From contig JASMLK010000016.1 in assembly GCA_030748735.1 (NCBI GenBank), positions 1 through 51,767 of the forward strand: a stretch of DNA of 51,767 nt, given 5' to 3'. This DNA is from Myxococcota bacterium. GTDB taxonomy: Bacteria > Myxococcota_A > UBA9160 > UBA4427. The notes under the pieces were generated by a model, which saw only the letters and a list, made by a program, of their open reading frames with translations, was not told the origin of the DNA and did not search any database. The position numbers and the translations under genes are program-made. Below are positions 34,313 through 42,162 of this stretch, piece by piece (position 1 is the stretch's first letter; every line of letters begins with the position of its first letter).

Positions 34313-35401
34313 TCAGCGGGCTCGGATCAGCCGCGAGCGAATCCACTGCTGCACCGGTCGCTCGAACGCGTGAAAACTCCCGACCGATACCGCGACCACG
34401 CTCGCCGCATAGAGCACGAAGAAATCCAGCGAGAAATATGCAAAGCCGAGCCCCAGTCGTTGATCCAGAGTCACGAGAGTCAGTTGCACGGGGAAGTGAA
34501 GCATGTAGACCGAATACGAGATCTCACCGAGGTAGGCGAGCGGCCCGACACTGACCAACCGGTTCAAGGGACCACTGTTCAAAACGAGGAGAACCGCCGC
34601 CGGAAAGATGAGCAGCGAATGCACGACCAAAATGCTGCTCGTCCTCGGGTAGCCCTGCTTTGTGTAATACCCCACGACCACGACACAGATGATCGCAGCC
34701 AGCACGGCCAGTTGGGTCGACCGCTCCCTCTCCTGCGCAACCCGATGCAATTGGAACGCAAGCGCTCCAGCAAAGAAGCCCACCAGTCCGCGCGAGATGT
34801 CCAGGTTGAGCAGATGCGTGTCGAGGTTCGTGAGATTGATCGCGGCCCCGAGCACGACGAGTCCGGCGAAGACAGCACGAAACGACTTCGCAAAGAAGTA
34901 GAGACTCACGAAGAAGGCCAGATACGACACCTCTTCGATCGTGAGCGACCATGCGGGCCCATTGTACGAGTACACCGTACGCACGACCCCCTGCTGCAAG
35001 AAGAGCAGGTTCAGCACGAAATGCGCCAGATCGTTTGCCTGGTAAACGAACGAGTCGAGTCCCTCGCGGAAACGCCACCCCTGCAAACCCGCCACATAGA
35101 GCAACGTCACGAGATGCAGCGGATAGAGACGCGAGAAGCGCAATACGAAGAACGTTGCCGGGTGAACCTCGCGTCGTTTCAAGGCTTCGAGGTAGACGTG
35201 ACTCAACACGAAACCCGACAGCACGAAGAAGAAGTCGACCAGCATCAGGCCGTAGCGATACAGCCAGTCAGCAGCCATCCCCTCGAACACGCGCCCAGCT
35301 CCGAAGTGCGAATAGTGCCAGAAGAGCGTCACCCCAAAGGCCGCCATACCGCGAAGCGAATCGAGTGCCGCAATCCGCTCGCGCTGGGTCGACTCACTCA
35401 T
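34313..35401 (-). CDS. Acyltransferase 3 family membrane protein
   Basis: The 362-aa protein has about 10 membrane segments and the family start RERIAALDSLRGMAAFGVTL with a His in FWHYSHFG. VDFFFVLSGFVLSHVYLEAL and RFSRLYPLHLVTLLYVAGLQ give the usual R-x10-H region of OafA/OatA-type O-acyltransferases. It transfers acyl (often acetyl) groups to a sugar on the outer face of the inner membrane. ATG at 35401 overlaps the end of the upstream YfhO-like gene by 8 bp, so the pair is coupled and may act on the same glycan. Confidence 0.93.
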   Translation of the reverse strand: MSESTQRERIAALDSLRGMAAFGVTLFWHYSHFGAGRVFEGMAADWLYRYGLMLVDFFFVLSGFVLSHVYLEALKRREVHPATFFVLRFSRLYPLHLVTLLYVAGLQGWRFREGLDSFVYQANDLAHFVLNLLFLQQGVVRTVYSYNGPAWSLTIEEVSYLAFFVSLYFFAKSFRAVFAGLVVLGAAINLTNLDTHLLNLDISRGLVGFFAGALAFQLHRVAQERERSTQLAVLAAIICVVVVGYYTKQGYPRTSSILVVHSLLIFPAAVLLVLNSGPLNRLVSVGPLAYLGEISYSVYMLHFPVQLTLVTLDQRLGLGFAYFSLDFFVLYAASVVAVSVGSFHAFERPVQQWIRSRLIRAR

Positions 35402-37688
35402 GGCTGCGACCGCGCCGAACGAGTGGGAGCGCAACGATGCCTACTGCGGCGCACAGCGCCGCCAATGAAGTCGCGGCGCCGAGGGTGAATGCGGCCGGCG
35501 CGAACTCCATTTCGACCCGGACCTTCCCGGCTGGGACCTCGACACCGCGAAACATCCCGTTGACGCGAAACACGGGCGCCGCCACATCATTGACCGTCGC
35601 TTTCCAACCGGGATGGAAAGCATCGACCACCACCAGGACACCGGGTGTGTCGTGTTCGAATTCGAGATGGCGGCGTTCCGGGCGGGTCGCCCGACTCGAA
35701 ACGGGTCGAATCGCAGCCGGTCCGGCGAGAACCGGTCCATCCCCCTCGACCACGACCATCCGGTGCGGCGCAAAGCGCCCGCCAAGCAAGCCATCGAGGT
35801 CAGCCGGACCTTTGGCATACGCGCTGCGATAAGCGACATACACCCGAGGGACTGCACCGGGATTGACATAGAGAGCCGCCCCGTTTTCCGCGAGCGTGCC
35901 GACACGGGAGGCGTCTCCACCCTCGAGTCCCCGTACCCGGTCGTGTCGATTGGAAACGACATACTCGATGGCCCCGGCATCGAACAGCGGCGATCCAAAA
36001 CGCTGGGGCTTGGCTCCGCTCACGAAGTCGCGGATCGGCTCACGCGGAAACTGTCGGCCACCATTCACGCGAGAGACATAGTCGAGATAGGCGAGCGGCA
36101 CGAGTGGATTGTATCCACCGACCCCGTCGACGCCGTTTCGCAGCGGCAGGTTCACGGGCCCGAAACCGTGCAGCATGAGCCGCGTTCGTGAACCTCCCGC
36201 AATGAACTGCAACGCAGCGACTTCGTCCGCCGCCGCCTGCGCCTCCCTCGCGAGGGGGTTGGCGCGCAGGACGCTGCGCAAAGGGCCGAAACCAACGAGG
36301 TCGATCCCGACGATCGCAGCGACCGCGAGCGCCAGGTACCGAACATCGACTCGCGCCACCGCGACGAGAACCACGAGCCCGAAGGCTGCAACCCCCCACG
36401 ACGCCAGAACGTCGCCCGACCATGACGTCGGTCCAACCATCGCGCAGGCGCCGAGCAGCGCGAGCCAACCCACGCCCGCCGCGAACCAGGCACGACGCTC
36501 ACCCGCGGGCGCGCGCGCGATGCGATCCGCGCCGAAACCCGCAGCGAACGCCAACGCGATCGACACCGGCCCGAGCGCCCGACTCATACCGCGAAAGCCG
36601 GCGAATACGCCCGGCCAGGCTTCGAACAGCCACGGATGCAAACTGCCGTGCCGTCCCATCCCGAGGGCGATCAGGACTGCCAACCCGACCACGACGGCCA
36701 ACGCGAAACGTCGCTCGAGCGAAGCGAGGCCCGCGATCGCGAGAGGCAGCGTCGCCACGCCGAGGTAGAACGAAAGCTCGCTGAAGTCACGGCCGACCGC
36801 TCCCACCTCCGCTGTGGCGGACGCTTGTGCCGCATAGCCGTTCAGCGCGAGACCGATGAGGTCGTTCGCGTGCAGCGAACCCATCGCGGCGAACTCGTAC
36901 GTCATCCCGAGCGCACGCGCAGTCAACGGCAGATGCGCAACAGCCGGCGCGATGACGACGGCCGCAAGCGCGAGACCAAGCAGATTTGCGCCCGCGACCG
37001 CGAGTAGCCGCATCGCTGCCGTACTCGCCGATTTGCGCACCCAGACGTCGGCGGTCATCCCCACGACCAGGAAGGCATAGAAGACGAGCCCCCCCAGAAG
37101 TACCTGCAGGGTTCCGGCGAACAGCATGAGCGCCACGACCGCCGCGAGGGCCAAGCCTCTTCCGCGCGACGGGACATCGAACAGACGACGCGTCGTCCAC
37201 CACCACCAGGGCATCCAACACAAGATCGCGAGCAGCCCCGGGTGCTGGATTTCGTTCGCGAAGAACCCGCAGTGGCTCACGACGATCGCCGAAATCGCAG
37301 CCGCCGGACGCGAAGCCCCGAAGCTTCGAGTCAACCAGAAGCTTCCTGCTGCGGCGAGCACGAAATGCACGATCGCAAGGACCACGTAGCCGGCTTCCGG
37401 GCCGAGCCACGCCAGGAGCGGCGTCCCGGGGTAGAAGGTCGCGACCTGCGGGTCCGCGATCAGCGGAAAGCCGAAGTAGCTGTGGTCGGTCCACAGCGGC
37501 AGCCGGCCGTGCCCCACGGCGTCGATCCACGCCTGGAGCATGGGTGTGTGGTAGTGACGAACGTCGTCGGTGTAGAGCGAATGCCCTTCGAAAAGAAGCG
37601 GGGAAAAACTCCAGGCCACGATCAACAGGGCCACCCCGAACGTGTAGAACACGTACGAGCGTGTATGGCCCTGTCCAGCATCGCTCAA
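35394..37688 (-). CDS. YfhO-like multi-pass membrane protein (GT-C-type)
   Basis: The 764-aa protein has about 12 membrane segments and YfhO family features: YTDDVRHYHTPMLQAWIDAV, GRLPLWTDHSYFGFPLIADP and VATFYPGTPLLAWLGP in the first 90 residues, then a C-terminal soluble domain with VDAFHPGWKATVNDVAAPVF and VNGMFRGVEVPAGKVRV. YfhO relatives are bacterial GT-C-type glycosyltransferases acting on lipid-linked sugars. The start is a TTG at 37688 with GGGGAGA upstream. It is coupled to the downstream acyltransferase, pointing to modification of an envelope polysaccharide or glycolipid. Confidence 0.88.
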   Translation of the reverse strand: MSDAGQGHTRSYVFYTFGVALLIVAWSFSPLLFEGHSLYTDDVRHYHTPMLQAWIDAVGHGRLPLWTDHSYFGFPLIADPQVATFYPGTPLLAWLGPEAGYVVLAIVHFVLAAAGSFWLTRSFGASRPAAAISAIVVSHCGFFANEIQHPGLLAILCWMPWWWWTTRRLFDVPSRGRGLALAAVVALMLFAGTLQVLLGGLVFYAFLVVGMTADVWVRKSASTAAMRLLAVAGANLLGLALAAVVIAPAVAHLPLTARALGMTYEFAAMGSLHANDLIGLALNGYAAQASATAEVGAVGRDFSELSFYLGVATLPLAIAGLASLERRFALAVVVGLAVLIALGMGRHGSLHPWLFEAWPGVFAGFRGMSRALGPVSIALAFAAGFGADRIARAPAGERRAWFAAGVGWLALLGACAMVGPTSWSGDVLASWGVAAFGLVVLVAVARVDVRYLALAVAAIVGIDLVGFGPLRSVLRANPLAREAQAAADEVAALQFIAGGSRTRLMLHGFGPVNLPLRNGVDGVGGYNPLVPLAYLDYVSRVNGGRQFPREPIRDFVSGAKPQRFGSPLFDAGAIEYVVSNRHDRVRGLEGGDASRVGTLAENGAALYVNPGAVPRVYVAYRSAYAKGPADLDGLLGGRFAPHRMVVVEGDGPVLAGPAAIRPVSSRATRPERRHLEFEHDTPGVLVVVDAFHPGWKATVNDVAAPVFRVNGMFRGVEVPAGKVRVEMEFAPAAFTLGAATSLAALCAAVGIVALPLVRRGRSHE

Positions 37689-37749
37689 CGAAACGTCTCC
37701 CCGGGCTCACCCGTCCTGCATGTCGACGAGCCCCACACCGAAGACTCGA

Positions 37750-38526
37750 TCAGCCGGGTGTCATCGCACCGTCGATCGTGTAGACGCCACCGTTGATGAA
37801 CGACGCTTCGTCGCTGCACAGAAACGCCACCAGGGCCGCCACTTCTTCGGGCGTGCCGTAACGACCCGCCGGAATCGACGCTTCCATCAGTTGCTTCGCC
37901 GCGCCGAGGTCATCGGGAACGACCCCGGCTTCCAGAGACCGCATCATGCGCGTATCGATCGGCGACGGGCAGATCGCGTTCACACGAATGCCTTCGGCTG
38001 CGTAGCTCTGTGCCCCCGACCGCGACAGGCCCACGACCGCGTGCTTGCTGGCCACGTAGGCAGGAATCAAGGCGTTGCCGGTAATCCCTGCAACCGATGC
38101 CGTGTTCACGATCGAACCGCCGCCGCGCTTGCGCAACTCGGGAACCACGGTCTTCATGCCAAGAAAGACACCGGTGACGTTGACCGCCATCACCTTTTCG
38201 AAAACGTCCGCCGGGTACTGGTCGAGTGGGCACACGACCCCTTCGATGCCTGCGTTGTTGAACAGGATGTCGACGCCCCCGAGCCCTTCGACGGTCTTCG
38301 CCACGTAGGCTTCGACGTCTGCTTCCCGGGTCACGTCGGCAGCAATCGCGATCGCTTCGCTCCCGGCCGCCTTCGCGGCGTCGACGGCACGATCGAGCTG
38401 ACTGTCTGCGAGGTCGACCGCCGCAATGCGTGCTCCCTCGCTCGCGAAGCGTTCGACGGCGGCAAGACCGATGCCTCCCGCGGCTCCCGTTACGATGGCG
38501 ACCTTTCCTTCAAAGCGCTTCGACAT
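37750..38526 (-). CDS. Short-chain dehydrogenase/reductase (classical SDR)
   Basis: The 258-aa protein has the classical SDR motifs: TGAAGGIG (13-20), NNAG (90-93), catalytic Ser144, Tyr157 and Lys161 (YVASK), and the C-terminal GGVYTIDGAMTPG. It is an NAD(P)-dependent alcohol dehydrogenase or ketoreductase of unknown substrate, possibly a 3-ketoacyl or steroid dehydrogenase. ATG at 38526 is the start that fits the family; upstream sequence belongs to the SGNH remnant. It is on the same strand as the YfhO-like gene, 61 bp apart. Confidence 0.93.
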   Translation of the reverse strand: MSKRFEGKVAIVTGAAGGIGLAAVERFASEGARIAAVDLADSQLDRAVDAAKAAGSEAIAIAADVTREADVEAYVAKTVEGLGGVDILFNNAGIEGVVCPLDQYPADVFEKVMAVNVTGVFLGMKTVVPELRKRGGGSIVNTASVAGITGNALIPAYVASKHAVVGLSRSGAQSYAAEGIRVNAICPSPIDTRMMRSLEAGVVPDDLGAAKQLMEASIPAGRYGTPEEVAALVAFLCSDEASFINGGVYTIDGAMTPG

Positions 38527-38631
38527 GGTTGGCTTCCTCTTCCTGGGCGAAACGCCCTCGGCGTGACTGATCAAGCGGGGATCCGCTCCCTGGCGCGTGC
38601 CACCGTAGCCAATTCCACCGGCCGCTGTTCG

Positions 38632-38995
38632 TCAACGCGACTGATAAGCCTGCACGGTCTGCCACGCGATTCTCTGGGCGAACTCCGCGAGTTCCCCGTC
38701 GAGCCCCCCGCTCGATAGCTCGTGCCCTCGGGCGACTTGCCGTAGAGCGTTGCGTAGAAGACGTTGGCGGCGAGGCATGGGCTTCGCGATCGCTCACGAT
38801 CGCGCGCACATGCGCGTGCAGGCTGTTGTTGTAGTACGTGAAGCTGTTGCCCACGAAGAGCACGCGGGTGGGTTGCGGCGCCTCGGTGATCAGCGGCGCG
38901 ACTTCGCTGGCGCGCGCCGACCCGGATGGGAACAGGCAGACCGCAACGCACAACACCAACACTTCCCGGCCAATCCCGAACGGACTTCGTTTCAT
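38632..38995 (-). pseudogene. SGNH/GDSL-type hydrolase remnant with internal deletion
   Basis: An intact start (ATG at 38995) codes a signal peptide and TRVLFVGNSFTYYNNSLHAH, the SGNH block I with its Ser (GNSFTYYN). After about 77 residues the frame is lost. A second frame codes NVFYATLYGKSPEGTSY and a third codes LDGELAEFAQRIAWQTVQAY with a TGA at 38632, which looks like the genuine C-terminal end. The catalytic Asp/His part is missing. Three frames in 360 bp show an internal deletion plus at least one frameshift. Confidence 0.6.
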
Positions 38996-41100
38996 TCCCG
39001 GGTTCCTTCGTTTGCGGGCGGCAGTCCGCGCCGTCTGCGCAGAAGTTCGCGCTTCAGGGCGACGTTGTCTCCTCGGGCCTCCACGAGCCCGAGCGCTTCG
39101 TCGAGGGTCGCACGCGCCGCAGCATTCTCGCCCTGCGCAGCCTGCACCACGGCCAGGGTCTCCAGAACCGAGGGCTCACCGCGTTGGCTGGCGGCCACCG
39201 CTCGCTCGGCATGACGGCGTGCTTCTTCGAGTTGGAGCGCGGTTGCGTTGTCAGCCGTCGCGAGTTGCCAGGCGAGGTTGTTGTTCGCGACCAGCGAATC
39301 GGATTCTGCGCGGGCCGCTTCACGCAGGCTGTCGAGTGCAGCGGCGGAATTACCACTGCGCTTCGAAAGCGACGCGAGGGCGAGGTGGGGCGCGGCAAAG
39401 CCCGCATCCAGGGCGATGGCTTTCCCGTAGTGCTTTCGCGCGGCGTCGAGAGCACCGGCGCGTTCGCTCGTCTTCCCTAGAGCCACTTGCGCGCGAGCCG
39501 CTGCGTCTGGCGCGGCATGGGCGGCCACGAACTCGAGGTGCGGACGGGCCCGTTCGAAAGCCCCCTCCCCCATCAAGCGCTGGGCGAGTTCGACGCGCAG
39601 CCCGAGGTCGGTCGGCGCAAGCTCCGCCGCACGCTCGTACCAGCTCGTCGCTTTGCGCTCCTGGCCCTGTTCGGCGAGCGACAAGGCCAGCCCCACCTTC
39701 GGCGCCACCCAGCGCGGCGCCAACTCGATCGCCCTTCGAAAGGCAGGCTCGGCTTCTTCGAACCCACCACTGCGCAAGTGTCCCTGTCCCAGACCGTGCT
39801 GGGCAAACGCGCTGTCGGGTGTCCTCGTGACGACGTGTTCGAACAGCGATCGTCCATCACGCCAGATCGGCAGCCGCGTTCGCGTCGCCATCGCCATCAG
39901 AAGGATCGCGACCATGCCGACGGCCGCAGTCGCGACCCACGCGCGCTTCGACTCGAAGGCGCGCCGCGGGATCGATCCCAGTACCGCAATGGCAAGCCCG
40001 ATCTGCGGGAGGTGCACGAAGCGATCCGCGCGCGCTTGCGGACCGGCCTGCACCAGACCAATCATCGGCACCAACATGCCGAGGAACCAGAACCACCCGA
40101 CCCAGGCCTGTGGCGCGAGGTTGCGCCGAAGCATGAGTCCAACCGACACCACCCCGATCACCAACCCGCTCGCCACGCCCAACGGTAGCGACACGGCCGC
40201 GCGCGGATGGGGGTAGAAAGGAGAGAGGTCGCCGGGCCAGAAGGTGTCCCGCACGTAGGACGTGTACGCGATCGCCGCATTGGCGAGACGATGCCCGAAC
40301 CCCAACCCGGCCTCACCTTCGAGCGCTTCGCTCGAAGCTCCAGCGGCGTAGGTGAGCGCCGCTGCGCCAGCGGCCAGCGCAAAGAGCGGCAGCTTCTCGA
40401 CGACGAGCCGCTTCCACGACGCCCCCTCGCGCTCGAGCGGCCAAACGTCGAGCAAGACCAGGACGAAGGGCAGCGTCACGAGGCTCGATTTCGCGAGCAG
40501 ACCGAGCGCAAGCGCTCCGAACACGAGCGTATAGCGCGCCCCGGACGGCCGGGCGGCGTAGTGCGCATAGGCCCACAGCGTCGCAGCAAAGAAGAAGGCC
40601 GAGAGCACGTCCTTGCGCTCGGCCACCCACGCGACCGACTCGACATGAACCGGATGCAGAGCGAACACACTGGTCACCAGTGCGCTCACCAGGCGTGCAA
40701 TCGAAAGTCGAACGAGCGCGAGATAGAGCAGCACTGCGCTCGCCACATGCCACAGCAGATTCGTTCGGTGATAGACAGCGGGATCGAGCCCGCCCACGGC
40801 GTGATCGACTGCGAACGAAAGCCACGTCAGAGGAAACCAGCTCGCCGCGTGAAAGGTCGTAAAGGCCCAGCGAAACGTGTCGAGCCCCAGCCCTTGCTGG
40901 ATGGCCTCGTTCTCGACGACGTATGGGTAGTCGTCCATCGTCACGAAGTCGTAAGCGAGACTCGGCGCGTAGACCCACCACGTGATGACGACGAGGGCCG
41001 CGCAGCACGCAAGGTCGAAGCGCCGATCGTCGAACGGCCCCTCGCTCTCCATTCCCGCTGCAGTCGCACTCGCGTCGCTTCTGGTTTGTGCCTCGCTCAC
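38992..41100 (-). CDS. TMTC-like membrane protein with C-terminal TPR domain
   Basis: The 702-aa protein has an N-terminal block of about 10-12 membrane segments with the TMTC/DUF1736-type motifs FVTMDDYPYVVENEAI and FALHPVHVESVAWVAERKDV, and a C-terminal run of TPR-like helical repeats (about residues 410-700). Human TMTC proteins are O-mannosyltransferases; bacterial relatives are presumed GT-C enzymes for envelope proteins or glycans. I chose GTG at 41100; an ATG at 41052 is possible. Its 3' end overlaps the SGNH remnant's ATG by 4 bp. It is divergent from the LLM gene at 41211. Confidence 0.88.
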   Translation of the reverse strand: MSEAQTRSDASATAAGMESEGPFDDRRFDLACCAALVVITWWVYAPSLAYDFVTMDDYPYVVENEAIQQGLGLDTFRWAFTTFHAASWFPLTWLSFAVDHAVGGLDPAVYHRTNLLWHVASAVLLYLALVRLSIARLVSALVTSVFALHPVHVESVAWVAERKDVLSAFFFAATLWAYAHYAARPSGARYTLVFGALALGLLAKSSLVTLPFVLVLLDVWPLEREGASWKRLVVEKLPLFALAAGAAALTYAAGASSEALEGEAGLGFGHRLANAAIAYTSYVRDTFWPGDLSPFYPHPRAAVSLPLGVASGLVIGVVSVGLMLRRNLAPQAWVGWFWFLGMLVPMIGLVQAGPQARADRFVHLPQIGLAIAVLGSIPRRAFESKRAWVATAAVGMVAILLMAMATRTRLPIWRDGRSLFEHVVTRTPDSAFAQHGLGQGHLRSGGFEEAEPAFRRAIELAPRWVAPKVGLALSLAEQGQERKATSWYERAAELAPTDLGLRVELAQRLMGEGAFERARPHLEFVAAHAAPDAAARAQVALGKTSERAGALDAARKHYGKAIALDAGFAAPHLALASLSKRSGNSAAALDSLREAARAESDSLVANNNLAWQLATADNATALQLEEARRHAERAVAASQRGEPSVLETLAVVQAAQGENAAARATLDEALGLVEARGDNVALKRELLRRRRGLPPANEGTRE

Positions 41101-41210
41101 CCTTTGCCCGCCGCCCCACCCCTGCTTTCGCCGTCGCCCCCGACTTCGTTCGACCTCGGCTCGTGTATCGTCTCGCGTCCAGCATACAGCGCATCCACCG
41201 AGGAACGACG

Positions 41211-42134
41211 ATGAGCACGGCACCACGCGAACTCCAGATTGGAACCCTCGCCTCCCCGGAGATCCTTCGCAGTCCCCAACCGGTGCGGTTGGCCTTTGCG
41301 CGCGAGATCCTCGACGCAGGGATCGATCACGTGTTCGTCGCCGACCACGTGAGTTTCCACGTCGGTGCCGGGATGGATGGCCTGATCAACGCCGCCAGTC
41401 TCACCGCCCTCGATCCGGCACTTCGCGTCTGCGTTGGCGTGTATCTGCTCGCCCTGCGCAACCCGGTCACGGTGGCCCGGCAACTCGCCACCCTCAGCGA
41501 AACCTCTCCGGGACAGCTGATCTTTGGCGTCGGTATCGGGGGAGAAGATCGCAACGAAATCGCCATGTGCGGAATCGACCCACGCACCCGCGGACGCCGA
41601 ACCGACGAATGCCTCGAAGTTCTCAACAAGCTCCTGCTTGGCGAACCGGTGGATCACGACGGTGAGTTCTATCGGTTCGAACGCGGCTGGATCGAGCCAA
41701 GGCCCGAACCGCGCATTCCGATCGTCGTGGGAGGCCGTTCAGCTGCAGCCGTCGAACGCGCAGGACGCCACGGCGACGGTTGGCTCGGCACCTGGATTTC
41801 CCCGAAGCGGTTCGAGGGCGTGGTCGAACAACTCGCGCCCCGCTTCTCTGCGGACCGTCCGCCCCTGCATGGACTCCAGGTATGGGTCGGTTTCGACGAC
41901 GATCGCGAACGCGCACGCGATCGTCTCGCCCGTGGCATGGAAGACTTCTACAAGACCCCCTTCGCCGCATTCGAGAAGTACAGCCCCTACGGCCGCCCCG
42001 AAGACGTGGCCGCGTTTCTGCGTCCGTACCGGGACGCGGGCTGCCGCTTGTTCAACATCATGCCTCTGGCGGCCAGCGAATCCGCCGGCATCGAGGGCGT
42101 GGCCGAGGTTCGCCGGCTGTTGCGCGAAGACTGA
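41211..42134 (+). CDS. LLM-class F420-type oxidoreductase
   Basis: The 307-aa luciferase-like protein shows LQIGTLASPEILRSPQPVRL, DHVFVADHVSFHVGAGMDG, RVCVGVYLLALRNPVTVARQ, GQLIFGVGIGGEDRNEIAMC and RIPIVVGGRSAAAVERAGRH. The GVGIGGED segment is typical of F420-type LLM enzymes. AGGAACGACG precedes the ATG at 41211. It stands alone, facing the TMTC gene upstream and converging with the long spermidine-synthase fusion gene. It is the fourth LLM enzyme in the window; the substrate is unknown. Confidence 0.9.
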   Translation: MSTAPRELQIGTLASPEILRSPQPVRLAFAREILDAGIDHVFVADHVSFHVGAGMDGLINAASLTALDPALRVCVGVYLLALRNPVTVARQLATLSETSPGQLIFGVGIGGEDRNEIAMCGIDPRTRGRRTDECLEVLNKLLLGEPVDHDGEFYRFERGWIEPRPEPRIPIVVGGRSAAAVERAGRHGDGWLGTWISPKRFEGVVEQLAPRFSADRPPLHGLQVWVGFDDDRERARDRLARGMEDFYKTPFAAFEKYSPYGRPEDVAAFLRPYRDAGCRLFNIMPLAASESAGIEGVAEVRRLLRED

Positions 42135-42162
42135 CCCGGGCCACGAGCGCACGGCTCGCGAC

